This document shows positions 21,890-57,299 of a stretch of DNA of 64,000 nucleotides, in pieces. Position 1 is the stretch's first letter; each line of letters begins with the position of its first letter. The notes below the pieces were generated by a model, which was given only the letters and a program-made list of their open reading frames with translations, did no database searches and was not told where the DNA came from. Source of the DNA: Microvelia longipes (lineage: Eukaryota > Arthropoda > Insecta > Hemiptera > Veliidae); assembly GCA_018340805.1 (NCBI GenBank), contig JACMZG010001913.1, positions 1,971,254 through 2,035,253 on the forward strand, given 5' to 3'. A program made the translations under genes and the position numbers.

Positions 21890-23062
21890 GGTGTTTCATA
21901 TAAAGTCCACCAGAAAGGAAGTGATAGTACTCGTCAGGGGAACAAAAATGTTCTATAATATAACCCCGATCTGCAACCGTTTCCCACAAGGTCAAATTTA
22001 TTATTTTAAAAAAATATTTGACCTCACATCATACAATTGTTAATAGGGTTTTAACTGTTCAAACAGAAAGGCGAAATGGTCTCATTAGAAAGCTAAGTAA
22101 ATTTCCTAAAGGACAAACTACTAACTATGTCAAATATTTCAGACTCTGCCCAAAAATTTGCATCAAAACTGATATTTTTGAAAAAATTGAATTTTATGGA
22201 ATTTTTATGGTAGGGCATTAGAGGAAGTAAGAGATGAGCAAAGTTCAGCCGAGAACGGAAAAAACTTCTCTTATGATTGCCCTTTTAAGAAACTCAAACT
22301 TCATCATACATTCAATAGTCAAAATTTTAAGCCATTCTTCCTAGAAGTTGCAAAAACTGATATTTTTCGGCATTTTTGCATATCTCTACAATGTTAATTA
22401 CATGGTACATAAAATAATTAAAAATCTCTAAAGCAAGAGAAAAGAGTGGTTTTAGAGAAAAATGTGTAAGAATAAAATATGTTTATTTTACCTTCTTGAG
22501 TCTAAAAATCGTATTTATTAAATTACTTTCGAAAAAAAAATATTTTGTTAAAATAACGCAATATTTTCACTTTACTCGACAAAATTATCAGTTTTTGCAA
22601 CTTCTAGGAAGAATGGCTTAAAAATTTTGACTATTGAATGTATGATGAAGTTTTAGTTTCTTAAAGGGCAATCATAGAGAAGTTTTTTCCGTTCTTGGCT
22701 GAACTTTTGCTCATCTCTTACTTCCTCTAATGCCCTACCATAAAAATTCCATAAAATTCAATTTTTTCAAAAAATCATGTTTGATGCAAAATTTTTGGGC
22801 AGTAGTTCTAAAATATTTGACATAGTTAGTAGTTTGTCCTTTAGGAAATTTACTCAGCTTTCTAATGAGACCAATTTTGCCTTTCTAGTTTGAACAGTTA
22901 AAACCCTATAACAATTGTATGATGTGAGGTCAATATTTTTTTAAATATATAAATTTGACCTTGTGGGAAAACGGGTGCAATCGGGGTTTATATTATAGAC
23001 ATTTTTTGTTCCCTGACGAGTACTATCACCTCCTTTCTGGTGGACACTTTATATGAAACACC

Positions 23063-23109
<47 letters not shown>

Positions 23110-23234
23110 TATATATTAATATATATAATATACATATATATATTATATATATATATTATATATTATATATATATATATATATATTATATATATTATATAT
23201 ATATATATATTATATTATATTATATATAATATAA

Positions 23235-23316
<82 letters not shown>

Positions 23317-24408
23317 GTGTGTGTGGTATGAGATTTTTATTCCTAGACGTTTCAATGGGACAAAATAATTTTCGATCACTTCCTTGGATTGATATGAAAC
23401 TTAGTACAAAAAACAACACGTTAATGTCCCGAAACCTATGATTTATGAAATATATATATGACGTCATTAACTCACAATAATGACCTGATAACCAAATCAA
23501 AAAATTACAAATCTTCAAAAAATGTTTAGATCAGGCTGAAATTCTTTACAATTGCACTACTAAGAACGGTTAACAAATATACGAAACTATATTTTATTAT
23601 CAGCATTAGTTCCGGATCTACTAATTGACATATATAACATAATGTGAACAAATCACATTTTGTTTATAGATACAGTTGAAAATTTGCTTATATAAACTAG
23701 TAATATGAAGAACTGATATAAGACAACAACCATGTAACCGCTAAGCGGTCACTTGGTTGTGGAAGAAGGCCACAAGGCTGTGAAATTTACAAGTAAAATT
23801 ATCACCTGTTGATTACACGTCTAATCACGCTGTTAAATCATGAAGGCTGTGGACTTTACATGTAATATCATGTATTACCTGTTGTTGATTAAATGTCTAA
23901 TCATGCAGGCTGTGGATTTTACATGTAATATCATCACCTGTTGTTGATACATGTCTAGTTACACTGTTAAATCATGAAGGCTGTGGATTTTACATGTAAT
24001 ATCATTACCTGTTGTTGATTACATGTCTAATTTATTAATTTATTTAATCATGCAGGCTGTGGATTTTACATGTAAAATCATTACCTGTCGTTGATTACAT
24101 GTCTAATCATGCAGGCTGTGGATTTTACATGTCATATACACGTAACTCGATGTTGATTACATGACTAGTTACACAGTTTATTACTGAGGCTGTAGATTTT
24201 AAGTACACATCAACCTTATAATCTTTACACTGACCAATTATTGATTTTAGCAAGCGTGCCTTTGCCAGATAGCTTCAAACAAGAAAATCAAGAAGCTCAA
24301 CTAAGAAGAATTTTGGATCTCAGAATGAATCCTATAACTGGAATCTCATCCAAATGGGACTATGAAGAAGACTGCTGGACGTGGGAGTCCAGAAAAAAAT
24401 CGAAATAA
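20147..24408 (+). CDS. COX4L: cytochrome c oxidase subunit 4 paralogue, complete (three coding exons)
   Basis: Predicted 185-residue complex IV subunit. Exons are 20147-20353, 21500-21692 and 24251-24408. Exon 1 gives a basic, serine-rich, mitochondrial-targeting-like N-terminus (MNLMLRILPSYSSIRSLSL), then the COX4 signature GNREIVGFGPNGKPMY. Exon 2 carries KEKERGDWKSL and a membrane helix starting SIVGLSLVLINTAVLF. Exon 3 carries PLPDSF, LRRILDLRMNPITG and SSKWDYEEDCW. Exon 2 is 193 nt with the same phases as the upstream COX4 exon, so the pair arose by tandem duplication. It differs from COX4 by extra cysteines (KKCLYRMSFCQTLEECNAF; EDCW) and a longer basic tail (TWESRKKSK). By analogy with other animals a tissue-restricted isoform is possible. 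The start Met is the first in frame and directly follows TTTCAG. Confidence 0.93.
20476..20531. repeat. (TA)n microsatellite in COX4-like intron 1
   Basis: About 55 bp of TA repeats. Confidence 0.92.
20649..20850 (+). repeat. dispersed repeat, shared with 23521-23700
   Basis: GGGCTGAAATTGTTTACACA, GGTTAACAAAAATAC and CAGCATTACTTCCGG recur in the same order in intron 2 of the same gene. Either a local duplication or two copies of one mobile family. Confidence 0.65.
21500..21692 (+). CDS. COX4L: COX4-like exon 2 (matrix segment and membrane helix)
   Basis: Acceptor TTTTTGTAG before 21500; donor GTTAGT from 21693. 193 nt, the same as the COX4 exon at 8434. Three cysteines (CLYR, FCQT, EECN) have no counterpart in the neighbouring COX4 exon, except that C in FCQT is near C in FRCTF. 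Confidence 0.92.
21815..21886. repeat. (TA)n microsatellite, left flank of the foldback element
   Basis: TA repeats run directly into the CAGGGTGTTTCA end at 21887; a matching tract follows the other end at 23066. Confidence 0.92.
21887..23065. mobile_element. 1.18 kb foldback element with CAGGGTGTTTCATATAAAG ends
   Basis: Arms of about 480 bp (21887-22370 and 22590-23065) are inverted copies with few differences, separated by ~220 bp. The ends read CAGGGTGTTTCATATAAAG and sit in TA dinucleotides, consistent with a Tc1/mariner-type TA target. No transposase is encoded. It lies in intron 2 of the COX4-like gene with (TA)n tracts on both sides, so it inserted in, or seeded, a TA microsatellite. 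As intron RNA it would form a very long hairpin. Confidence 0.87.
23066..23318. repeat. (TA)n microsatellite, right flank of the foldback element
   Basis: About 250 bp of TA repeats broken by ATTA steps. ORFs rich in Y and I are artefacts. Confidence 0.95.
23521..23700 (+). repeat. dispersed repeat, shared with 20649-20850
   Basis: Same block order as the intron 1 copy, in the same orientation. Confidence 0.65.
23772..24200 (+). repeat. ~60-75-bp tandem repeat in COX4-like intron 2
   Basis: Seven diverged units of GGCTGTGGATTTTACATGTA, then ATCACCTGTTGTTGATTACA and TGTCTAATCATGCA. Some units carry an extra CACTGTTAAATCATGAA insert. It ends about 50 bp before the acceptor of exon 3. Confidence 0.9.
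24251..24408 (+). CDS. COX4L: COX4-like exon 3
   Basis: Acceptor TGATTTTAG before 24251. Ends in TAA at 24406-24408, followed by an A-rich stretch. Contains RRILDLRMNPITG. The C-terminal tail past the WDYE core is longer than in COX4. Confidence 0.92.
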
Positions 24409-25384
24409 AAAAAAAAAAATAAGGAAAAATGAAAGATTAAATGTAACTAAACATAAACCGGGTCTTTTCTGATTCCTTCCCCCTAATTTTTTTTGTTTTC
24501 GATCTGATTCAACCATCGAAGTCTTAACAACCATCAACTCTACTACTAACCATTACCAACCTAATAAGCTTGTAAACCCAATATAAGTTGCCTTAAACCT
24601 TATCAATAAGTATATTAAAATGATAGAACATCATTTCAGTTTATTATTCTTTGATATTAGTTGATGAAGTGTTATATGTTGTTTAAAGTTACCATTAAAC
24701 ACTAACTGATTCACCTGCAACAACTACCATCATAGACAAATATAACCTAAGTTTCTTTGGTTGTTGTAATGATTTTGTTTAACCCCATATTTTCGGGATA
24801 TAAAGGTTATTAGTGAATTTACATAACAACATGACACTTTTAAGATTGTTCAAATGAACAATCACGGAAGTGGATCCAGAGATCAATTCTGAGTGGCCTC
24901 TTGCTTCTATATATTTGTTGTAAAGTTTCTATTTATTTTACAATTGATGTAAATGTTCTATGAATCTTCAATCATTTTGGATATAAATATATATTTCATT
25001 TGAATATGGTATCGGAGGTGAAAATATTTGGTTTGACGTAACCATAAATAGCCATTAATTACCACTATAAAATAACAAGACCTAAAAGGTTTCTTTAGTA
25101 ATTGAAACGTGTGTTTATTTTTGGTTATAACTGGATCTTTGCAGTTGATGGTGGTTATATTTAGTTGGAGATGTTTAAACCGATTCGAACTAATATCAAA
25201 ATAATGAATACTAAAAAATATGATTTTCGTAGAACATGATTATGTTATGGGATCTAAACATACCCAAGTTCAATTTAATTCTTTCATTTGACTAAATATG
25301 CATTATTTTTTAAATTACTATTTGTTGTCTAATTATTATTAAAAAGTATTTTGTGATACAAGTATTTGGTTTCCATTGTTGTTG
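24409..25384. other. 3' flank of the COX4-like gene, nothing recognised
   Basis: AT-rich. No exon, RNA gene or repeat family could be supported. Confidence 0.55.
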
Positions 25385-25399
25385 AAACATACAGATAAT

Positions 25400-25512
25400 A
25401 AACACCACACACACACACACACACACACATAATATATATATATAATATATAATATATATATTAATATAATATATATACACACCACACACACATACATACA
25501 CACACACATATA
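25400..25512. repeat. (CA)n/(TA)n compound microsatellite
   Basis: CACACA tracts on each side of a TA/AT core. ORFs read from the minus strand (CVCV runs) are artefacts. Confidence 0.92.
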
Positions 25513-25514
25513 TA

Positions 25515-25774
25515 TTACTATAGGGGGGGGGGGGCTATCAGTTGAATTTTGAAACCTCGAAAAAGTAACCTGACCATCTTTGACTATCAATATTATCAAA
25601 TAAACAGAAAAATACAGTAATAATAAGTAGAACGTTTAAATACAAATCAAAACACATATAACCTTAACTCAATTTTGGAGGATGTTTAAAAGAGGTTACT
25701 CAGAGTCCCAAAATTAAGTTTCAGGCTTCTCAATGTATTGAGATAAGCTATCCCCCTACAGTATATATCTCTAT
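25515..25774. mobile_element. hAT-type MITE, decayed copy
   Basis: GTTGAATTTTGAAACCTCGA, CCTTAACTCAATTTTGGAGG and CAGTATATATCTCTATA follow the interior order of 18673-18957. The left end is worn to ACTATAGGGGGG. Confidence 0.75.
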
Positions 25775-25953
25775 AAAGTATTATGTTGTTTTGCGTATAG
25801 GTTTGACAAGAACAGAGTTATTGATGTTAATTATTTCAATAAAGCTGGGAATTTCAGGATTTTGTAGAGTTCAGTGGATTTCAATTTTCAGACAGGACTT
25901 CTTCAGACACAGCTAACCCTCCCCCACCAGTACCCCTAACCACACCCACACTA

Positions 25954-26352
25954 CATTCTATCGTTTAGTTTAAAAATCTCCAAGATCATAAGCATTTTGG
26001 GGATTGACTAATCAGAGAAGTCGCTGCCAACCCAGCACTTTAAAAGAGAAAAAAATTCCTACCACCATAACTGCTGTAAGGAAATAACCTTCTTCCTGGC
26101 AATCATTCACTTAGTGGTTCTTCTTGTGTTTACATAGTTTTGAAAACCACTTTCAAATTAATCTTAAAAAGTATATTATTAAATAAAACTACACAAATGT
26201 AATGTAAAAAACATTGCCAAGAAAATACGGGCAAAATAACCTGATTTTTTTACACAGTATCTTCCAGTTCCCTTCTTGCAGGGATTTTTTTAGTTTAAGA
26301 TCGGCGGTGCCTAAACTAACCTGTCAATATTTTTAAACTAAACGATAGACTG
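25954..26352. mobile_element. ~398-bp mariner-type MITE, copy 1
   Basis: TATCGTTTAGTTTAAAAATC at the left and its inverse at the right; outer bases CATT (worn CAGT) and ACTG inside TA dinucleotides. The interior (GGGGATTGACTAATCAGAGA and TTTTGAAAACCACTTTCAAA) matches 35724-36121 and 39450-39846. Confidence 0.87.
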
Positions 26353-26404
26353 TAACTCCTTCCTCTGCTCCCTCCTTCTACTTGCTACCCAAAACACTCT
26401 GTCT

Positions 26405-26545
26405 GTAAACAGCTCTGATGATGGCGTTAAGTCGAAACCAACATTTATAATTGTTTTTATACTATTGTGGTTGACAACACATTAATTTTTTTTAATTCTA
26501 GTGTTTTTTTTTATTAAACATCTTGGTGAGTCTATACCACAAAAT
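26405..26545 (+). repeat. dispersed repeat CTCTGATGATGGCGTTAAGTC
   Basis: Shares CTATTGTGGTTGACAA, TTTTTAATTC and ATTAAACATC-TGGT-AGTC with 28055-28195 in the same orientation, and inverted with 27662-27770. Probably the end of a larger retroelement family; no coding part is seen here. Confidence 0.65.
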
Positions 26546-27316
26546 TTCTGTCATAACAAGTAATGATAATCTCTATGAACTTAATAGTCCAACAGTAAGA
26601 AGTTTTGCCAACTTGGTTAAAACAATATTATATGTTATTAGGGTGGCACCCTTAGTTAAGACCACCAGACAATCAGCTTATAAATTTTCAGTCATGCTCC
26701 TTAATTATATAGCTTCCAGCTAACCATTGATGTAATTAACGCAGCTGTCAATTTATTTCTTTAAACAAATAAAGATTAATGAACACAATTTTATCCCCAA
26801 TAAATACATATTATATATTTTTGTTTACAATTCAAAATGAAATAATAAAGTAAAAACAAAAGGTACATTATACATTACATTTATATATCAGGGTCTGACC
26901 GAGAATTGAAACAAAAAATATACATGCTACAATAGTCATGTACAAAATTAGCAAAAGTCAATGTTTGCAAGATCGATAATCACAAAATAAGAGGTTTGCG
27001 TATTTGTATTTCTCTTCCACTTTTAAAAGAGGATGCCCATTGAAAACCTGGTTTGATGAGTAAGCAGAATTTCCAAAAGTTGGTAAAAATGAAGAGTAAA
27101 AAAGTTTTCCTCCGAAAAACTCAAGATTTAAGTTTTTCTGTCAGATTGTAACAATACTAGTCCAGCATTGTTACAACTTCTCTAAGTAACCAAATTCGGT
27201 AAAACTACATTTTAAGTAATGCGTTGTTTTTAGCAAATTTCCTTTGGGAATAAAATTCGCTATTGGGATAGGCGGAATTCGAACCACGACACAAATCCGT
27301 TTCAGAGGTCCCTAAT

Positions 27317-27318
27317 TA

Positions 27319-27397
<79 letters not shown>
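27317..27397. repeat. (TA)n microsatellite
   Basis: About 80 bp of TA repeats with short interruptions. Confidence 0.92.
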
Positions 27398-27661
27398 TTA
27401 ATGTATAGATAGGCTCTGATTAGACCAATCTGATTAGCTTAAATAACCCTTAGTAAACAGATCATAATGACAGTTTTGGGGTGCTTAATAAAAAAAAAAA
27501 TATGGTTCAAAGTCAATACCAGTACTAAAAGGTAGAGATCTGGCTCGAAATGCTTCGACTTTTAAGTCGAAGTATTACTCACTTTACTATTAACTTAAAC
27601 CAAATGTTGGAAAAATCAAGCAAGGATTGTCGAGCAAGGAATCAAGCATACCAAATCATCA

Positions 27662-28176
27662 TCATGTTTAATAAAACAACACTAGAATTGAAAACGATTA
27701 ATATATTATCAATCACAATAGTTTAAAAAATATACATCTGACCGGTTTCGACTTTTGTTTTTTGTTCGATTTTTGTTTCACTATTAAGTTTGTAGAACTT
27801 CCACATTATTGCACAAATAGTATAAACTTTAGGTTTTAGTTCTACAAATATTAGAGAGACATTATTTATTTATAAATTGCAATATATATTTCAACTAGCT
27901 CTGTAGTCAATGACTTCAGAGCTAGTAGAAATATATATCGCAATTTATAAATAAATAATTATGTCTCTCTAATATTTGTAGAACTAAAACCTATAGTTTA
28001 TACTATTTGTGCAATAATCATCAGAGCTTTACAGAATGAGTATACTCAGTCTGTAAAGCTCTGATGATGACATAAAGTCGAAATTGGTCAGTTATATTTT
28101 TTTATACTATTGTGGTTGACAATATATTAATTGTTTTTAATTCCAGTGTTTTTTTTTTTTTTATTAAACATCATGG
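27662..28176. mobile_element. nested inverted repeat / foldback element
   Basis: The outer arms (27662-27770 and 28080-28176) share GTTTAATAAA, ACACTAGAATTGAAAA and CAATCACAATAGT in inverted form. The inner arms (27812-27905 and 27918-28018) are near-perfect over ~90 bp (GGTTTTAGTTCTACAAATAT). A third 12-bp palindrome (AGAGCTTTACAG with its inverse) lies at 28023-28061. At least two rounds of inverted duplication or nested insertion are implied. Confidence 0.75.
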
Positions 28177-28459
28177 TAAGTCTATACCACAAAACAACTA
28201 ATGATTCATACCAAAGCATAGCAATTACTTACACTTTTCTCTGGCAATTAGCAACATTTACAAAGAAAATTTAATAATAAGGAAGTTTGGATGATATACT
28301 TCCTGGTCAGACTCTAGATACCAAAACAAAAATAAATAAACTTAGTGTTACTTTGAATACGCTGGCTGTTACTTAATCACTTAACATTAATAAATCATAT
28401 AAAGAGTTAAAAGTTTAAATAATGGAAAACATATAAAACACTTTTAAGATAATTTATTA

Positions 28460-28927
28460 TAAGGCGCGGTCGAATATCCACGGCCTTCTAGAACCTTGGA
28501 TCACCAACAAACTTTTTTTTTCAAAATTTTCAGTAATTAGCCGGATTTGTGATAAATGAAGCCTATTTCCGTAATCTGCACGCTCTTTTGGTTAATCTCA
28601 AAGAGTATTTACATTCACTCAACGATTTGTTTTTAATCTAACTTGGTACATACATAACTACTGTTAGACGTCAATATTTTGTGTTATATTTTGACATGTC
28701 ATATTTGTTAACATTGATGTCTAACAGTAGTTATGTATGTACCAAGTTAGATTAAAAACAAATCGTTGAGTGAATGTAAATACTCTTTGAGATTAACCAA
28801 AAGAGCGTGCAGATTACGGAAATAGGCTTCATTTATCACAAATCCGCCTAATGATAGAAAATTTTGAAAAAAAAGTTTGTTGGTGATCCAATGTTCTAGA
28901 AGGCCGTGGATCTTCGACCGCGCCTTA
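28460..28927. mobile_element. 468-bp foldback MITE with TTA target duplication
   Basis: Starts TAAGGCGCGGTCGAATATCC and ends with the inverse; the arms are ~210 bp each and >95% alike by eye, with a ~40-bp loop. TTA at 28457-28459 and 28928-28930. A 3-bp TTA/TAA duplication is typical of the PIF/Harbinger superfamily, so that placement is likely but not certain. Confidence 0.85.
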
Positions 28928-28930
28928 TTA

Positions 28931-30324
28931 CTGCACTGATTAATAAATATAATTGGTTAGAAATACAAAAATAGTGACTTTATTTTAGGATAAATGTCAA
29001 GTTGGCACATTATAGCCACAAAATTCATTTTACAGTTACAAAATTGTCAGTAAACAATAAATTTACTGCTAAGGAAATAAATAATATACTTTACAACTAC
29101 TGTCATAAAAATATAATATTATTGCTAAGACATTAAAGAATTTACTTTACAGCTAAGAAACTGTCACTGAAAAATTATTTGATTGCTGAGGCTTTAGGAA
29201 TTTACTTCAACAGTAAGATGCCCTTAAGTCAAACTTTACCATCAACTTCCTGACATAAAACATTTACTTTTACATATTGAAGCCCCTAATGACAGTAATA
29301 ATACATTATGCTACTAGGCTGCGAAGTGATTTTTTTCTTAACTGCAGAAATAATATTTAACAGCGAGATAGTTATTGCCATTTTTAGAAAACAAAACTAT
29401 TAAAATAATACTTCACAACTTGTTGAGAAATCTACAAATTTACACCTACCATCAGTAAAATAAAACTTTTAACTCTTCACTTTAAAAAAAAAATATAAAA
29501 AATAGAACTATACATTATATTTACCCACCCAATGGGTTAAACAAGCCATGTAATTGATTCTTAAGAAAATTCACAAAAAAAGAAAGTAAACAACATTAAA
29601 AGCTTGAATTTTTTAAACATTATGGCCAGGTGAAAGAAGGAAGGAAAGTCCAAGATAGGACATACGTTGTAGTTTTTGGATCAAAATATTTATTTCTAAC
29701 ATAAGTGTGAACTGTCACTAAGGGTGAGTTATTATAGACAAAGTGTAGTAAGACTACTTTTTCTAGTCTATTTTCATTCAAATATAACCAATCAAAAATT
29801 TACTTCTTTTGATATTTTACATTCTTAATAACTTATTTACAATCTAATCAAACCCACCACCAGATAAAACAAAACAAATCAAATCAATATAAAGAAATTA
29901 AATTAAGTAAAAATAAATACAATAACAAGGTTATTCGAACTATTTTATGATTTATGGTTATCTAGATAGTAAAAAATTGATAATAAGAACAGTATGATAA
30001 CATTGATAAGATACTTGTTAAAGAAAGAGATAAATAAGAAAAGAGATATAATGTGTAACACCAGATAGAGATAAAGAAGGAAGAAAGCTTGAGGAATGGG
30101 TGCCTCAATCAGCCTCGACACTTTCTTCTTGTTTCACTAACAGGGGAGGGTTCAAAACATGCGTGGCCCTGCAACAGAACAGAAACAAGTACATTAATTG
30201 TGTTACGAGTGTAACAGTCAGCATGGGTTGGTTTCCATGAGGAAGGCATGATAGGTTTCTTTCTATATCAAGAAGATTCTTGGAATGGAGAAAGGGGGAA
30301 AGAGACAACCTTCGAATAATACTT
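28931..30324. other. intergenic, degenerate ~65-bp repeat then nothing recognised
   Basis: Between 29020 and 29230 the motif TTTACTGCTAAGG / TTATTGCTAAGAC / TTGATTGCTGAGG recurs with TTTACAACTACTGTCA-like spacers, suggesting three to four worn tandem units. The rest shows no gene or repeat I can support. Confidence 0.4.
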
Positions 30325-30420
30325 GTATAGAAGGAGCACAGGACGGTAAAAACAATGGAATCCCACTCATAATAGAAATAAGGTTTACTGGTGGTCTTTA
30401 GTAGGGGTACCACCCTTACA
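30325..30420 (+). mobile_element. half copy of the TATAGAAGGAGC MITE
   Basis: TGTATAGAAGGAGCACAGGA and ACAATGGAATCCCACTCATA match the left end of 13629-14133. The inverted partner is not found nearby. Confidence 0.55.
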
Positions 30421-31214
30421 ACAAAACATTTTTTTTGTTTTTATGTTGCTATCTTAAAAACAAAAAAAGATCTTTAAATGTTGGCATCCTAGTCTACCAT
30501 TTAGTATTTTATTTTTTCAAGGAAAAATTAAATATGTACTGAATTGAATATCGACATTGGTTAAACATCACCGCAAATCTACAAAAAAAAACATCACTTT
30601 TCAGAAGGAGCAAAAAATTGTTTTATTACAATTTCGGTCCAATACCGCCTAAAAGACTTATTTAAAAACTCATTACCAATACGCATAGTTATTTCTCTTA
30701 TAACAAGAAATCTATAGCATTCTTTCATTGTAAAACTATATTAATATGTAAACTAAATAAACTATTATCAACATTTATCAATATAATTAAAATTATAAGT
30801 TTTTCTAAGGTCTAAGTTGAAAAAAGTAGGATGCAGATGGCAACACCGAGTACCTAGAACTTTTTAGATTATGACTACATATGCAGTGTTGCCATGATGC
30901 AAACACCACGATGTTTTGGCTTTCTTTTGCATATTACCTGTGATATAACGACGAGTTTTTGTAAAAATAATTAACGTACTTAGATACGTTTTGACTAGAG
31001 CTTTCCAATGATACCAATAACTCATTTTGGCTAAAATTACCGATATGCAGTGATGCTATGCTAATGGCGATATTTTACCTTGTCTATACCTTCCCTCCCT
31101 TAAAACAATTAATCCCCCTTGTTTACTCATTAGAAGTCTATCTAAAGAAACTGATGCTCGCATATCTTTCCAGACACCTTTATAAGGACCTATGAGACAG
31201 TTCACAGCAGTACA

Positions 31215-31764
31215 GTAGTAGTAGTAATATGGGGAGGAGTGGTAGTAACTACCAAGCAAATAGGCCACGTTGTTGGGCCCTTTTTTCCAGCTCCCAGTGA
31301 TAGTGTTCTACTCCTTTTAATTTCAAGAGTATATTTTATCTAATCTAGACAGAAGAGCCGTGGATTTTTATGGTTCCTCTCATGCTTTTTTCAAGCACTT
31401 ATACATATTTTCACTGACACTTATAGTCTAGTGAAAACTGGAACAACATGTGCTCTAATTGTTAAACCAAACCTCCATACACTTTAAACATAAGGCAGAC
31501 ACACAATATTATTATAATAATTCTACATATAAGGGTCCTAAATTTTGCCTGCACCCAGTTTCATTTAGGGTAAGGGATTTTTAACGAGTACCTGACAACG
31601 CACAGGCTGGAGACCACCGGCTTTACGTCCCTTCTGAAGGACGTGTCCCAGAGGCCCATGCTGGGATTGAACCCATGACTAAATAAACTCGGAAGTTTAA
31701 AGTTCATTCATTCTGTATATTGGCTGCGAACCTTAACCACACAACTACACAAGGGTGACTCCTT
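31215..31764 (-). mobile_element. complete ~550-bp tRNA-derived retroposon, single head
   Basis: Reading the minus strand: tRNA-like head (31764 to about 31660, with box A GTGTAGTTGTGTGG and box B GGTTCAATCC), CTTTACGTCCC region, shared body, then a TAC-repeat tail at 31215-31230. Flanked by the perfect 11-bp duplication ACAGCAGTACA (31204-31214 and 31765-31775). It defines the normal length of the family against the dimeric 804-bp copy. Confidence 0.87.
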
Positions 31765-32519
31765 ACAGCAGTACAACCCACCATATTAAAAAGAATATCA
31801 TTAAAAGTCTATCAATAAAACAAACTATAAAATCAAAATAAAATTAAGAATTAAGCAATCATTAAATATTCGACAAGCATAAAAGATAAAATAGTCATGT
31901 AAACTAACTCTCTTAATTATTTCATCTGTAAACATGATACACATCAGAGTTATTAACTATCTCGATAATGCATATATAACATACTTCTGAAATGAAATGC
32001 AATGTATATTTATTCCGCAAAGCTAATTACAAAATGACACAAATAATAATACAAAATTTTTGGATAAGCTCCTTGGAATGGAAGGTTACTTTGCTTAACA
32101 CAAGGAGCTGATATAACAGGGAAGGGAGTGATCGAAACAAGAGACTAATAACGACTTAAGCAATTCTTTCATAACATTTTCACCAAAAGTTGACATTTTC
32201 CTATAATTTTCTAACATTAGGCTCAACTATAATTAGAATAAAAAGTAAAAATGACACATACCTGGACAAAGTTGATTGTCCTGCGGCGCTGATGATGACA
32301 AAGCTAAATAAGTACTTCAATATTCGCGAGTGAGGTAGTAAAGACTCGCTGTCATGTTTTGGTTAGGGGGTGGATAAACATCGCTACAACTACAAAACAC
32401 ATATTTCATTTCGCTTAATATATGCTTTCTATATACAACTATACTCTCACACTGAGCACACTGCTGTCCTGGCATAACAAACAAACAAGGGAGCAACAAG
32501 TGGACAGAATTATCAGTTC

Positions 32520-33010
32520 ACAGGTCAGTACACATCCGTGCACTGACCACACTGTGATTAAATGAAACTTTATACATATTTGTTCATTATAAACAGGGAT
32601 AAATGTATTTTAAATTTCAATTCAATTGGATTATTTCCCAATTTTTAATGATTTAAAAAATGCTTACAAATTATTAATAAAAGAGTTGAACTAATACTGA
32701 TAATAAGATGAAACTAGGAATCCGATAATTTTACGTACTTTATGCATTTTTGCAAATTTTGAGTAGTCCTTAACAAAAAGTTAATGACGTCTTAAAAAAT
32801 ATGTTTAAGCCCAACAAGGCCTTAAAGTTGATTTTAGAGCCAAGAGTCTACTTCATACTGTATGTGTGTGTCCGTTAAGATGATAACAGACACACACATA
32901 CTAAGAGACAACTGGGTAAAAACTGCTCAAGAGGTCTCAAAATATCTGAAACAGATAATTCAAGAGAAATCATGATTGAGGATTTTTTTATTGCAAACAC
33001 CGCACTTTAT
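32520..33010 (-). mobile_element. 5S-associated dispersed repeat, copy without a clear 5S box
   Basis: TTGGATTATTTCCCAATTTT, CTAATACTGATAATAAGATG, ATATCTGAAACAGATAATTC and TTTTTTTATTGCAAACACCG follow the order of 10370-10750. The 5S-like end near 32520 is not convincing. It sits in the 3' flank of MED28. Confidence 0.6.
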
Positions 33011-33217
33011 TTTTAAGTAAAAAATAAGACAAAGAAATAATTTTAAAATCATACATTTGTATACCAGCAGTCTGTAAGATTGGTCGTGCAAAATTTGTGT
33101 AAGACTGTCGAGTAAAGTTGTATATATGCTAGCGATACAATACTAGGGGGCAAAATTTGATGGAGATTGTCCCCTAGCCCTGCCTCTTCCACGTCCCCTA
33201 CCCCTCCCCCTCCCCCG

Positions 33218-56874
<23,657 letters not shown>

Positions 56875-57240
56875 AATCCGAGGGAGATTGTGATGAGAGC
56901 GGCTCAGCGCTCGCACCGCCTAAACATCGTAATTCCTGATTTTATCAACAAACAGACAACAAACTAACACTTGAAACTAAACAAACGATTATATGACTAG
57001 ATAAAAACATTTTAAAGCAAATTAATTAAAATTATTCATCGTCCAGTTGCAATCACGAGTCGCTTGGTATAACTCTTTATTCTTCTTATTTTTCTTTGTT
57101 GATTTATTACTAATTTAATACATCCGACATACTTGCTGCATTTTTCTCTATTAGAGAAATTAACTTTTAGTTTTTACTTGGTTAGATTATTTCACATTTC
57201 TTCCTTCCTCTTTTTCACTTACTTAAAGTACTTTTACAGT
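56875..57240. promoter_or_regulatory. MED28 5' region (promoter expected, no clear element)
   Basis: The ~60 bp upstream of the start codon are relatively GC-rich (GCGGCTCAGCGCTCGCACCG on the plus strand), as expected of a 5' UTR or promoter. No TATA box or initiator stands out. Confidence 0.35.
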
Positions 57241-57250
57241 AATTGAAGAA

Positions 57251-57299
57251 TCAGCTACGGACGGTACTTGCTGTTGGAAGCAAGTACCGTCCGTAGCTA
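57251..57299. other. perfect 19-bp hairpin upstream of MED28
   Basis: AGCTACGGACGGTACTTGC and GCAAGTACCGTCCGTAGCT pair exactly around a ~10-nt loop. About 380 bp upstream of MED28. The short loop makes a microRNA precursor unlikely but possible; a small foldback element or binding palindrome is as likely. Confidence 0.7.

Noticed and set aside
26413..28083. Hammerhead-ribozyme-like core CTGATGA...GAAA at 26415 and 28061
   Set aside because: The core strings are present, but stem II would need a bulge and only 3 bp. The apparent stem I at 28023-28061 is explained by a local palindrome and is absent at the 26415 copy. Too weak to call.
30105..30413. 102-codon minus-strand ORF
   Set aside because: It overlaps a MITE fragment at 30325-30413, has no recognisable domain, and base use is like its surroundings.
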